Positions 15,650 to 22,814 of a stretch of DNA of 34,669 bases are shown in pieces. Below the pieces are notes generated by a model that was not told where the DNA came from, searched no databases, and was given only the letters and a program-made list of their open reading frames with translations. The translations under genes and the position numbers were made by a program. Position 1 is the stretch's first letter. Each line of letters begins with the position of its first letter. Source of the stretch: Weissella viridescens (GTDB lineage: Bacteria; Bacillota; Bacilli; Lactobacillales; Lactobacillaceae); NCBI RefSeq assembly GCF_001437355.1, contig NZ_JQBM01000002.1, forward strand, positions 298,199-332,867. The letters are read 5' to 3'.

Positions 15650-16207
15650 ATGATAGATAAGTCAAACAGCAGATCACAAGCATTATCACATTTGGCAGAA
15701 TTATCAGACCAACAGCGAGTTTGGTATTTACAGAAATTGGTCCAACAAGTAACAGCACTCACTGAGTGGCAAAATGCAAAAGTTGTTGCTTTAACAATGG
15801 CCCAAGACGAAGAATTACCCACGGAATTATTAATTCAAACGGCATTATTACAAGGGAAAAAAGTACTTCTACCAAAAGTGCGTCCAAATCATAAAATGGA
15901 TTTCATTCAAGTTGACGAAAAAACGGATTATGCCCGACATAAATTCGGGATGTTAGAGCCAATCGGCGAACCCTTTGTGAATTTAGATGAGATTGATTTT
16001 GTACTTGTACCAGGGTTAGCATTTGCTGAAGACGGTCAACGATTGGGCTTTGGAGGCGGTTACTACGACCGTTGGTTACCCAAAGTTAATGCCCCAAAGG
16101 TTGGCGTAACATTGGCTGCCAATTATTTTAAACGAGCGCAATGGCCGGTTGAACAGACGGATTACGCTTTAGACAAAATTATTGTATTGGATGGTTATCA
16201 TGAATAA
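15650..16207 (+). CDS. 5-formyltetrahydrofolate cyclo-ligase
   Basis: A 185-residue enzyme that converts 5-formyltetrahydrofolate to 5,10-methenyltetrahydrofolate using ATP, returning the stored folate to the one-carbon pool. The family signature RLGFGGGYYDRWL (near residues 130-142) is intact, preceded by VLVPGLAF. The N-terminal helix region and LLPKV segment also fit the family. GAAGGA lies nine bases before the ATG. The 3' end overlaps the rhomboid gene by eight bases. The same order (5-FCL, rhomboid, yqgQ, glucokinase) is found in Bacillus and lactobacilli, so this is a conserved operon. It sits tightly after the pbp2B terminator. Confidence 0.94.
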   Translation: MIDKSNSRSQALSHLAELSDQQRVWYLQKLVQQVTALTEWQNAKVVALTMAQDEELPTELLIQTALLQGKKVLLPKVRPNHKMDFIQVDEKTDYARHKFGMLEPIGEPFVNLDEIDFVLVPGLAFAEDGQRLGFGGGYYDRWLPKVNAPKVGVTLAANYFKRAQWPVEQTDYALDKIIVLDGYHE

Positions 16208-16907
16208 TAAAGATATGTGGCAGCGCATACAGGCGCGGCCAGTAACATGGTTGCTAACGTTCTTAATGATTGTGATTTTTTTAATTGAACTGTTGTTCTC
16301 GCAAAGTTTTCAAATTAAAGCACCGATTCTCTACCAAATGGGTGCCGCTTATACACCAAGTATTATTGATGGACAATGGTGGCGCTTAATCAGTGCTGGT
16401 TTTTTACATGGATCGCCAATCCATTTGATTGGTAACTTGGTTGTGTTTGTATGGCTAGGTGAATTGATTGAAGGGATGTTGGGGCGGCTGGCTATGCTCG
16501 TCTTATTCCTTAATAGTATTGTGGCCGGTAACCTTTTATCACTGTGGATTGATCCATGGCAGACGTTAAGTGTGGGTGCCTCAGGTGGCATTTTTGGTTT
16601 TTTTGCAACATTTATTGTTTTTTGGCTTTTGGCTAGACAACCAGATCAATGGCGTGAACAAGCCAAAAGTATGGGGGCCCTGTTTGTTTTAATGATTGTC
16701 CTTAGCTTAATGACCCCCTCTGTGAGTGTTTCGGGTCATGTCGGAGGGTTTATCGGCGGATTACTCTTAACTGCAGGTGTCATGTGGCGGCGTCCGTTAC
16801 AAGGCACCTTTAGAATTAAGATAACTGGCATACTTTTGAGCTGGTTAATAACATTGAGTGTTTACAGTGCAATAGTGTTTTTGAGTTTACAGCGATGGGG
16901 AGGGTAA
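16200..16907 (+). CDS. Rhomboid-family intramembrane serine protease (GluP-like)
   Basis: A 235-residue membrane protease with six or seven hydrophobic helices. The catalytic dyad is visible: Ser128 in GASGGIFGFF and His180 in GHVGGFIGG. The family His-x3-Asn is in HLIGNLVVF. It cleaves other membrane proteins inside the bilayer; the substrate here is unknown. It lacks the extra soluble domain of Bacillus GluP and is a minimal rhomboid. The start at 16200 (MNNKDMW) overlaps the 5-FCL end; in-frame ATG 16191 and TTG 16182 are alternatives without a better ribosome site. Its stop is one base before yqgQ, so translation is coupled. Confidence 0.93.
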   Translation: MNNKDMWQRIQARPVTWLLTFLMIVIFLIELLFSQSFQIKAPILYQMGAAYTPSIIDGQWWRLISAGFLHGSPIHLIGNLVVFVWLGELIEGMLGRLAMLVLFLNSIVAGNLLSLWIDPWQTLSVGASGGIFGFFATFIVFWLLARQPDQWREQAKSMGALFVLMIVLSLMTPSVSVSGHVGGFIGGLLLTAGVMWRRPLQGTFRIKITGILLSWLITLSVYSAIVFLSLQRWGG

Positions 16908-16908
16908 C

Positions 16909-17127
16909 ATGCATAATTTTCTAGATGTGTTAAATTTGCTCAAGAAGTACGATATTTATATTCATGTTGGTAAGCGGCTGTGGGACATTGAATTAGCTGC
17001 AATTGAAATTGATAATCTATATAGAGCCAAGCTGATTACGCCCAAAGAATATGCACAAATTAAGCTAGTTCTGAATCGTGAACATGAAGATGAAGCGCGT
17101 CGCGAGCAGGAACAAGAAAAATACTAA
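16909..17127 (+). CDS. yqgQ: YqgQ-family protein (DUF910)
   Basis: A 72-residue soluble protein matching YqgQ: FLDVLNLLKKYDIYIHVGKRLWDIELAAIEID, then a charged C-terminal helix ending in an EARREQEQEKY tail. It is predicted to be all alpha-helical, and its function is unknown. It is placed between the rhomboid protease and glucokinase as in Bacillus and many lactobacilli. The one-base gap to the upstream stop means translational coupling. No terminator follows, and the glcK promoter region begins after its stop. Confidence 0.92.
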   Translation: MHNFLDVLNLLKKYDIYIHVGKRLWDIELAAIEIDNLYRAKLITPKEYAQIKLVLNREHEDEARREQEQEKY

Positions 17128-17168
17128 AAAAAATAAAAATAGGTGTTTTTTTTGCAGGACGAATACGA

Positions 17169-17174
17169 TATAAT
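17169..17174 (+). promoter_or_regulatory. -10 box of a glcK promoter
   Basis: A perfect TATAAT lies 85 bases before the glcK start in the 131-base gap after yqgQ. The upstream T-rich stretch gives only a weak -35. Confidence 0.45.
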
Positions 17175-17189
17175 AATATTTGAAAGAAA

Positions 17190-17216
17190 AAGAAAACGTT
17201 TACAAAATGTTTTCTT
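17190..17216 (+). promoter_or_regulatory. Probable CcpA (cre) site upstream of glcK
   Basis: AGAAAACGTTTACA (17191-17204) matches the cre consensus TGWNANCGNTNWCA at every position but the first. It starts 17 bases after the -10 box, a position that normally represses. AAGAAAAC (17190-17197) and GTTTTCTT (17209-17216) also form a wider inverted repeat. Confidence 0.55.
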
Positions 17217-17258
17217 GGCAAGATAACTTAAACAAAAAATATATTGGAGACGACAATA

Positions 17259-18236
17259 ATGGCTAAAGATAAGTTAATCGGTGTTGATTTAGGTGGAACA
17301 ACAATTAAGTTTGCAATTTTGACCAGCGAAGGTGAAATTCAACAAAAATGGTCAATTCGTACAAATATCTTAGATGAAGGGTCACACATCGTGCCTGACA
17401 TTATTGATTCAATTAACCACCACTTGGATCTTTTCCAACTTTCACGTGAACGTGTGATTGGAATTGGAATGGGAACTCCAGGAACAATTGACTTTGAAAA
17501 TGGAACAGTTCGTTCAGCATACAACTTGAACTGGAGCGGTGAACAAGCTGTTCGTGCCCAACTTGAAGCTGGAACAGGTTTCCCTGTAACTTTGGATAAT
17601 GATGCTAACTGTGCCGCCCTTGGAGAACAATGGCGTGGTGCCGGAGACAACGAACCTAATGTTGACTTCATTACACTTGGAACAGGTGTTGGTGGTGGAT
17701 TAGTTCTTGATGGTAAGCTTGTTCACGGTGCTGCGGGTTCAGCCGGTGAAATCGGTCACGTGATTGTTGAACCTGATGGTTACCAATGTACTTGTGGAAA
17801 CAAGGGATGTTTGGAACAATACGCTTCAGCAACTGGTGTTGTGCACTTGGCACAAGATTTGGCCGAAGCTTACGTTGGAAGCGCTCGTTTGAAGGAAATG
17901 ATTGACAACGGTGATGAAGTGACTTCAAAGATTGTCTTCGATCTTGCTAAGGAAGGTGATTTCCTTGCCAACGAAGTTGTTGATAAGGTCGGACACTATC
18001 TTGGTTTGGCATGTGCTAATCTAGCTAATACTTTGAACCCAACTAAGATTATCATTGGTGGTGGTGTTTCAGCCGCTGGTTCATTCTTGTTAGACCGTAT
18101 CGATGCTAACTTCCAAAAGTTTGCCTTCAAGCCAACGCGTGATGTTACTGAATTGCGCTTAGCTGAATTAGGTAACGATGCTGGTGCATACGGAGCAGCT
18201 TCAATTGCTTTGCAAAGCAACCGGACAATTGCCTAA
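17259..18236 (+). CDS. glcK: Glucokinase (ROK family)
   Basis: A 325-residue cytoplasmic ATP-dependent glucose kinase that makes glucose-6-phosphate. The N-terminal phosphate loop is in GVDLGGTTIKF, and the catalytic Asp115 is in LDNDANCAALGE. The ROK signature LGTGVGGGLVLDGK leads to the zinc site with His in GEIGHV and Cys177, Cys179 and Cys184 in the CTCGNKGC motif, followed by Glu. The ATG at 17259 has TTGGAG upstream and yields the usual N-terminus; a TTG five codons earlier overlaps that ribosome site. It lies downstream of yqgQ with its own promoter region and a cre-like site, and ends at a strong terminator. Confidence 0.96.
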   Translation: MAKDKLIGVDLGGTTIKFAILTSEGEIQQKWSIRTNILDEGSHIVPDIIDSINHHLDLFQLSRERVIGIGMGTPGTIDFENGTVRSAYNLNWSGEQAVRAQLEAGTGFPVTLDNDANCAALGEQWRGAGDNEPNVDFITLGTGVGGGLVLDGKLVHGAAGSAGEIGHVIVEPDGYQCTCGNKGCLEQYASATGVVHLAQDLAEAYVGSARLKEMIDNGDEVTSKIVFDLAKEGDFLANEVVDKVGHYLGLACANLANTLNPTKIIIGGGVSAAGSFLLDRIDANFQKFAFKPTRDVTELRLAELGNDAGAYGAASIALQSNRTIA

Positions 18237-18238
18237 AT

Positions 18239-18265
18239 AAAAAAAGCCGGAAACGGCTTTTTTTT
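18239..18265 (+). terminator. Terminator of glcK
   Basis: The stem AAAAAGCCG / CGGCTTTTT closes a GAAA tetraloop (18241-18262) and is followed by T residues. Confidence 0.9.
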
Positions 18266-18304
18266 ATGTTGAAAACTAAATTTTTTTAAAAAATGACGTA
18301 ACAG

Positions 18305-18334
18305 TTCATTCTTATGTGAAAAGAATGGTAAAAT
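18305..18334 (+). promoter_or_regulatory. Promoter of the rhodanese-like gene, with an inverted repeat
   Basis: TTCATT and TAAAAT are 18 bases apart, with TGG before the -10 (extended). CATTCTT (18308-18314) and AAGAATG (18321-18327) form an inverted repeat in the spacer that could be an operator. Confidence 0.55.
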
Positions 18335-18377
18335 TATTTATTAAATAGGACTGAAAAAAGGAAAGGGGGAGCCGAAA

Positions 18378-18782
18378 ATGAATTTACTTTGGACAGTATT
18401 ATTAACAATTCTGATTATCTGGGTCGCTTGGACTGCTGGAATGTGGCTCTGGACGCGTTATGGTGCAAAATCTAGTGCGAAGGTATTGGATTCTAAGGAT
18501 TTTGATGAACAAAGTCGTGGACATCAAATTTTTGACTTGCGCGATGCTGACTCATTTAAAGCAAAACATGTACTTGGTGCACGTAACGTGCCGTATGCGA
18601 TGTTAAAAGATAATCATGCTGCGATTCGTAAGGATCAACCGGTTTTCTTATACGATACAAATATGCAATACTCATCACGATTGGCGCGAATCTTAAAGAA
18701 AGAAGGGTATCACAATATTTATATCCTTAAGAACGGATTTGCTACTTATCATGGTCGTACGAAATCAAGCAATGTGAACTAA
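18378..18782 (+). CDS. Membrane-anchored rhodanese-like protein lacking the active-site cysteine
   Basis: A 134-residue protein. Residues 4-26 form one membrane helix, and residues 38-130 form a rhodanese fold with the FDLRDADSFKAKHVLGARNVPY segment typical of the family. The loop that should hold the catalytic Cys (C-x-x-G-x-R) reads LYDTNMQYSSR, with Asp93 in the cysteine position, so sulfur transfer is not expected. In lactobacilli a similar protein follows glucokinase, as here. It may be a binding or scaffold version of the fold, which is inference. A long purine-rich ribosome site (AAAGGGGGAG) precedes the ATG. It has its own promoter. Confidence 0.88.
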   Translation: MNLLWTVLLTILIIWVAWTAGMWLWTRYGAKSSAKVLDSKDFDEQSRGHQIFDLRDADSFKAKHVLGARNVPYAMLKDNHAAIRKDQPVFLYDTNMQYSSRLARILKKEGYHNIYILKNGFATYHGRTKSSNVN

Positions 18783-18783
18783 A

Positions 18784-18825
18784 AAAGAGATGCGATGATT
18801 AATTTCATCGCATCTCTTTATTTTT
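18784..18825. terminator. Bidirectional terminator between the rhodanese-like gene and the DUF3042 gene
   Basis: The perfect 15-base stem AAAGAGATGCGATGA / TCATCGCATCTCTTT (18784-18819) has A- and T-runs on both sides. It serves both convergent genes. Confidence 0.9.
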
Positions 18826-18830
18826 AATGA

Positions 18831-19013
18831 TTAATAACGTGAACCGTGTGAGTGAGCAGCCTTACGCGCTGACTTCAATTCTGTATTGTCGAACTTTGCT
18901 TGTTCTTCTTCCAAAGGTTCAATTTCAATCTTGTGGTAAGTAAAACCAGCAGCGGCAGCCGCAGCAATTGTTCCGGCAATTCCAGTAAGTAAACCAAATC
19001 CGAACTTCTTCAT
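18831..19013 (-). CDS. DUF3042-family small membrane protein
   Basis: A 60-residue protein with the pattern of DUF3042 of Lactobacillales. An N-terminal glycine/alanine-rich membrane helix (about 5-27) is followed by the conserved YHKIEIEPLEEEQAKFD segment and a basic, His/Ser-rich tail (RKAAHSHGSRY). The function of the family is unknown. GGAGGA precedes the ATG at 19013, and an extended -10 (TGGTAAAAT, minus strand near 19046-19054) gives it a private promoter. It lies between the rhodanese-like gene and miaA on the opposite strand, a neighbourhood I recall from lactobacilli. Confidence 0.85.
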   Translation of the reverse strand: MKKFGFGLLTGIAGTIAAAAAAGFTYHKIEIEPLEEEQAKFDNTELKSARKAAHSHGSRY

Positions 19014-19099
19014 AATGGTTAATCCTCCTATTTATTGTTATTATTATTTTACCATACTTACGCTAAAAAAGAATTGTTCAAGGATGATAGGAAGAGATT

Positions 19100-20023
19100 A
19101 TGCAAAAATTAATTGTCATAGTGGGACCGACTGCGGTGGGGAAAACAGCCCTATCAATTGCACTTGCTCAAGCAATTGGTGGAGAAATTGTATCAGGTGA
19201 TTCGATGCAGGTATACCAACAACTTGATATTGGAACGGCTAAGGCGACACCGACTGAGCAAGCGGCCGTTCCACATCATATGCTTGATTTAGTCGCGCCA
19301 ACTGAATCTTACTCAGTGGCACAATTCGTTGAACAAGCCCGACGCGAAATTAACGCGATTACACAACGAGGGCATGTGCCAATTTTAGTTGGTGGAACTG
19401 GCTTCTATGTACAAGCGCTATTAGGAGACCGTCCGTTAGCAATGATTGATGAAGAACCAGATCCGGCATTTGAAGCGAAATGGGATGCGGAAGTCGGTCA
19501 AAACGGCGAAGGAAAATTACGAGAGGCTTTGCAGGCAGTTGATCCAATCAGTGCTGCGCGTATTTTACCAGGCCAAATTAGACGGTTGAAACGGGCCTTG
19601 CTAGTTAGTTTACAGTCAGGACAACCCTTTTCAAGTCTACAACCTGAACCCGAACGACTTTACGATGCAAAACTGATTGGTCTAAATACTGACCGTACGG
19701 TTTTATATGACAGAATCAATCAACGGGTTGATGACATGGTTAAAACCGGGTTATTGGAAGAGACAGAACTGGTCGCACAACTACCAGATACAGCCACAGC
19801 TAAAAAAGCGATTGGTTATAAAGAACTATTTCCATACCTAGACGGTCAAGTTGACTTAAACACGGCAACGGAGGCCTTAAAACAGGCATCTCGAAGGTAT
19901 GCGAAGCGTCAACTAACCTGGTTTAACAATCAAATGCCGGACATTGAATGGCATGATTTGGTTCAAAATCCAGATGAAATTGACGCGGTTATTACAGAAA
20001 CACAAAGTTTCGTGTCAGGTTAG
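19100..20023 (+). CDS. miaA: tRNA dimethylallyltransferase
   Basis: A 307-residue enzyme that transfers a dimethylallyl group to A37 of tRNAs reading UNN codons. The P-loop is Gly9-Pro-Thr-Ala-Val-Gly-Lys-Thr16. The catalytic-site segments VSGDSMQVYQQLDIGTAKAT, PHHMLDL and GGTGFYVQALL are intact, and the C-terminal region has KKAIGYKEL and YAKRQLTWFN as in the family. AGGAAGAG precedes the ATG. It lies upstream of glnR, as hfq/miaA/glnR genes often do in Firmicutes, and its stop codon lies inside the GlnR operator of the next gene. Confidence 0.96.
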   Translation: MQKLIVIVGPTAVGKTALSIALAQAIGGEIVSGDSMQVYQQLDIGTAKATPTEQAAVPHHMLDLVAPTESYSVAQFVEQARREINAITQRGHVPILVGGTGFYVQALLGDRPLAMIDEEPDPAFEAKWDAEVGQNGEGKLREALQAVDPISAARILPGQIRRLKRALLVSLQSGQPFSSLQPEPERLYDAKLIGLNTDRTVLYDRINQRVDDMVKTGLLEETELVAQLPDTATAKKAIGYKELFPYLDGQVDLNTATEALKQASRRYAKRQLTWFNNQMPDIEWHDLVQNPDEIDAVITETQSFVSG

Positions 20024-20029
20024 CTGACA
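20013..20029 (+). promoter_or_regulatory. GlnR operator (GlnR box) upstream of glnRA
   Basis: TGTCAGGTTAGCTGACA is an exact match to the GlnR/TnrA consensus TGTNA-N7-TNACA. It spans the miaA stop codon (20021-20023). Its centre is about 50 bases upstream of the predicted glnR transcription start. Confidence 0.85.
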
Positions 20030-20055
20030 TTTCATTTTAAATCTTCAAGCCAAAG

Positions 20056-20064
20056 TGGTATAGT
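20056..20064 (+). promoter_or_regulatory. Extended -10 promoter of glnRA
   Basis: TGGTATAGT (TGn plus TATAGT) lies 23 bases before the glnR start, with only a weak -35 near 20036. Confidence 0.55.
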
Positions 20065-20086
20065 AATGGCATAGGAGGTTTGATAG

Positions 20087-20428
20087 ATGTCTGAGCGAGA
20101 ATTAAAACGTGATTTGGCAATCCTGCCAATCAGTGTAGTTCGTGAGTTAACAGGTCTGTCGGACCGCCAAATTCGTTACTATGATCAGCAAGAATTGATT
20201 GCACCACAACGTGGAGCGGGAAAGCAACGTCGGTATTCTTTAAATGATATTGATCGTTTGATAGAAATAGCCGATTACATGGATATGGGGTACACGGTAG
20301 CCGATATCCATGAGATGGATGCCAAGAAGCATCGTAAAGCTGAACCTAACACTGATGTTGAGATGCGAAAAGCCTTCGCTGATGAACTTGTGCGAATTGG
20401 TCGTTTTGATAACAGTCGTCACTTTTAG
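20087..20428 (+). CDS. glnR: Nitrogen regulator GlnR (MerR family)
   Basis: A 113-residue MerR-type repressor. The winged helix-turn-helix (about 12-75) includes LTGLSDRQIRYYDQQELIAPQR and RRYSLNDIDRLIEIADYMDMGY. The short C-terminal tail, ending GRFDNSRHF, corresponds to the region that in Bacillus GlnR interacts with feedback-inhibited glutamine synthetase. It represses nitrogen-assimilation genes, including its own operon, when glutamine is plentiful, and the perfect operator just upstream supports autoregulation. AGGAGG precedes the ATG. It is 24 bases from glnA, so the two form one operon. Confidence 0.95.
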   Translation: MSERELKRDLAILPISVVRELTGLSDRQIRYYDQQELIAPQRGAGKQRRYSLNDIDRLIEIADYMDMGYTVADIHEMDAKKHRKAEPNTDVEMRKAFADELVRIGRFDNSRHF

Positions 20429-20452
20429 AATTTCATAGAGGAGAATCTATTC

Positions 20453-21796
20453 ATGCGTAAGCAGTATACAAAAGAAACCATCCGACAACTAATTCAAGAT
20501 GAAAATGTAGAGTTTTTACGTCTACAATTTTCTGACGTATTTGGAAGCATCAAGAACGTTGAAGTGCCTATCTCTCAACTAGAGAAGGTGCTAGACAACA
20601 AGGTGATGTTTGATGGATCATCAATTGAAGGCTTTGTACGTATTGAAGAATCAGATATGTATCTATACCCTGATCTTGATACATTTATGATTTTCCCATG
20701 GGCGACTGATTCACATGGTGGAAAAGTAGCACGTTTGATTTGTGATATTTATAATGTGGACCGTGAGCCATTTATTGGTGATCCACGTAGCAATTTGAAG
20801 CGTGTTCTTAAAGACATGGAAAACATGGGTTATTCAAATTTCAATCTTGGAACAGAACCTGAATTCTTCTTGTTTAAGATGGATGAATTTGGTAACCCAA
20901 CAACTAAGTTGAACGATAAGGGTGGTTACTTTGACTTGGCCCCACTCGACTTAGGTGAAAATACACGTCGTGAAATGGTTTTGGAAATGGAAAAGATGGG
21001 CTTTGAAGTTGAAGCAGCCCACCACGAAGTTGCACCAGGACAACACGAAGTTGACTTTAAGTATGCTGATGCCCTTGAAGCGGCGGATAACATTCAAACA
21101 TTTAAGTTAATTGTTAAGACGATTGCGCGTAAGCACAATCTGTATGCCACATTCATGCCAAAGCCAGTTTCTGGAATTAACGGAAATGGAATGCACGTGA
21201 ATATGTCATTGTTCAAGGATGGACAAAACGTCTTCTTTGATGAAAAGGGTGAAGAACAACTTTCAGAAACAGCTTATAATTTCTTGGGTGGAATCTTGGA
21301 ACACGCTCAAAACTTTACAGCTGTGACAAACCCAACTGTTAACTCATATAAGCGTTTGACTCCTGGATTTGAAGCGCCTGTTTACATTGCTTGGTCTGGT
21401 TCAAATCGTTCACCAATGGTCCGCGTCCCAGCTTCACGTGGACAAAGCACGCGTCTTGAATTGCGTTCAGTTGACCCAACTGCAAATCCATACCTTGCGT
21501 TTGCGGCCATTCTTGAATCTGGATTAGACGGAATCGAACACAAGATGACACCTAATGATTCAGTAGATCAAAACATTTACCTTATGGATGAGACAGAACG
21601 TCGTAAGGCCGGAATTCGTGACTTACCTGATACACTTTTGGCAGCCGTAAATGATCTTGAAGGTGATGATGTTGTGAAGAAGGCATTGGGATCTTACATG
21701 GCACGTACATTTATTGATGCTAAGCGCCTTGAATATGGTTCATACCGTCAAGAAGTTTCACAATGGGAGTTGGATAACTACCTCGAACAATACTAA
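20453..21796 (+). CDS. glnA: Glutamine synthetase, type I
   Basis: A 447-residue enzyme that makes glutamine from glutamate, ammonia and ATP in a dodecamer. The GSI-alpha landmarks are present: [20 protein letters not shown] with the feedback-control Arg, the GTEPEFFLF metal site, [27 protein letters not shown], and NRSPMVRVP in the active site. [23 protein letters not shown] carries the flap glutamate that in Bacillus affects inhibition and GlnR control. There is no adenylylation tyrosine loop of the GSI-beta type. GAGGAG precedes the ATG. It is the second gene of glnRA and is followed by a terminator. Confidence 0.97.
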   Translation: MRKQYTKETIRQLIQDENVEFLRLQFSDVFGSIKNVEVPISQLEKVLDNKVMFDGSSIEGFVRIEESDMYLYPDLDTFMIFPWATDSHGGKVARLICDIYNVDREPFIGDPRSNLKRVLKDMENMGYSNFNLGTEPEFFLFKMDEFGNPTTKLNDKGGYFDLAPLDLGENTRREMVLEMEKMGFEVEAAHHEVAPGQHEVDFKYADALEAADNIQTFKLIVKTIARKHNLYATFMPKPVSGINGNGMHVNMSLFKDGQNVFFDEKGEEQLSETAYNFLGGILEHAQNFTAVTNPTVNSYKRLTPGFEAPVYIAWSGSNRSPMVRVPASRGQSTRLELRSVDPTANPYLAFAAILESGLDGIEHKMTPNDSVDQNIYLMDETERRKAGIRDLPDTLLAAVNDLEGDDVVKKALGSYMARTFIDAKRLEYGSYRQEVSQWELDNYLEQY

Positions 21797-21820
21797 ACAT
21801 AAAAGTTTTCTAAATGTTTT

Positions 21821-21861
21821 AAAAAAAGCCCTTTATCTGCTTACAGATACGGGCTTTTTTT
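21821..21861 (+). terminator. Terminator of glnRA
   Basis: AAAAAAGCCC ... TATCTG pairs with CAGATA ... GGGCTTTTTT, with a small internal mismatch and loop CTTA, followed by seven T. Confidence 0.85.
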
Positions 21862-21872
21862 GTGTAACGCGT

Positions 21873-21878
21873 TATAGT
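21873..21878 (+). promoter_or_regulatory. Possible -10 box of the unknown three-gene operon
   Basis: TATAGT lies 55 bases before the first gene and after the glnRA terminator. There is no good -35, so this is tentative. Confidence 0.35.
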
Positions 21879-21932
21879 AAAGGAGTAGTAGTATCCTAAA
21901 CACACACTAAGAAAATTTGGAGGGACAAAAAG

Positions 21933-22814
21933 ATGGAAAATATGCCCTACATTCAGACGGAAATTCCGGATAATGAAAACGTATTAAACAATAAATTAAA
22001 TGCAAAGGTGAAGTATGTTGAAGACGTCACCACTGCCCTAAATGAACATGATGATCGTCGTGTCTATGAATTAATTAATAGTAAGAAGTACAATGAATTA
22101 ATCCGTGGGGTGGAACATGCGGATGATAATCGTTCTTTGGCTAGTTTGGTTACAGATTTGCAACCAGATTTGAGTCACCACTTAGCTGATAAATTGATTC
22201 AATATCTCGCTGAAGCGTTTCCTTTCTTCTACTATCAAGAAAGTGCTTTGGGTGTTTTTGAAGTTTACTTTGGAAATTGGTGGGACCGTGCTTATTTTGG
22301 ACGCCTAGACCCCATTAATGTGCAATTTAAGTTCAAGCAAGAAGAGTATCAGAAGTTAGTTGAGTCCGTTCGTTTGGCAGCTAAGGGACAACGTTACCAT
22401 TCAGCAGCTATTGATGAATTGACAAAAACTAACGAAGAATTGCAACAACTTGTGGAAAAGCAAGGCGAACGTAATACGCAACGTCAAAATCTTGAAAACC
22501 AATTAGCCCAATTAGATGAAAAGGGTGGATTCTTTAACCGTCCTTCAACTGAAGAGCGCGATAATTTGAAGACGCAGTTGTCAGCTTTGGATGAAGAAGA
22601 TGAACAAGCTGAAACAGTACCAGACCAAATCGAAAAGAATAACGCAACGATTTTGGCCTATTCAAAAGAAGATACCATTTTGATTTATGAGCAACGTGCG
22701 ATTAATGAAAAATTTGGATCTTTTGATCAATTTGAGGCGGCTGCTAAGTCCCTTTATGTTGATTATGTTAAGCAATTAGCTGCTGTTGCGGAGGGAGGTC
22801 AAGCCGATGCCTAA
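21933..22814 (+). CDS. Unknown protein with central coiled coil (first gene of a three-gene operon)
   Basis: 293 residues, soluble, with no signal peptide, membrane helix or catalytic motif that I recognise. The N-terminal region (about 1-140) looks globular and ends in an aromatic-rich stretch (AFPFFYYQESALGVFEVYF, then GNWWDRAYFGR). Residues about 150-235 are heptad-like, Gln/Glu/Leu-rich coiled coil (ELQQLVEKQGERNTQRQNLE), broken by a GGFFNRPS turn, followed by a helical C-terminus. Long coiled coils can be mis-annotated as SbcC-like, but there is no ATPase motif. GGAGGG precedes the ATG. It overlaps the next gene by eight bases, so expression is coupled. It is probably a subunit of a complex with the next two proteins, which is inference. 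Confidence 0.85.
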   Translation: MENMPYIQTEIPDNENVLNNKLNAKVKYVEDVTTALNEHDDRRVYELINSKKYNELIRGVEHADDNRSLASLVTDLQPDLSHHLADKLIQYLAEAFPFFYYQESALGVFEVYFGNWWDRAYFGRLDPINVQFKFKQEEYQKLVESVRLAAKGQRYHSAAIDELTKTNEELQQLVEKQGERNTQRQNLENQLAQLDEKGGFFNRPSTEERDNLKTQLSALDEEDEQAETVPDQIEKNNATILAYSKEDTILIYEQRAINEKFGSFDQFEAAAKSLYVDYVKQLAAVAEGGQADA

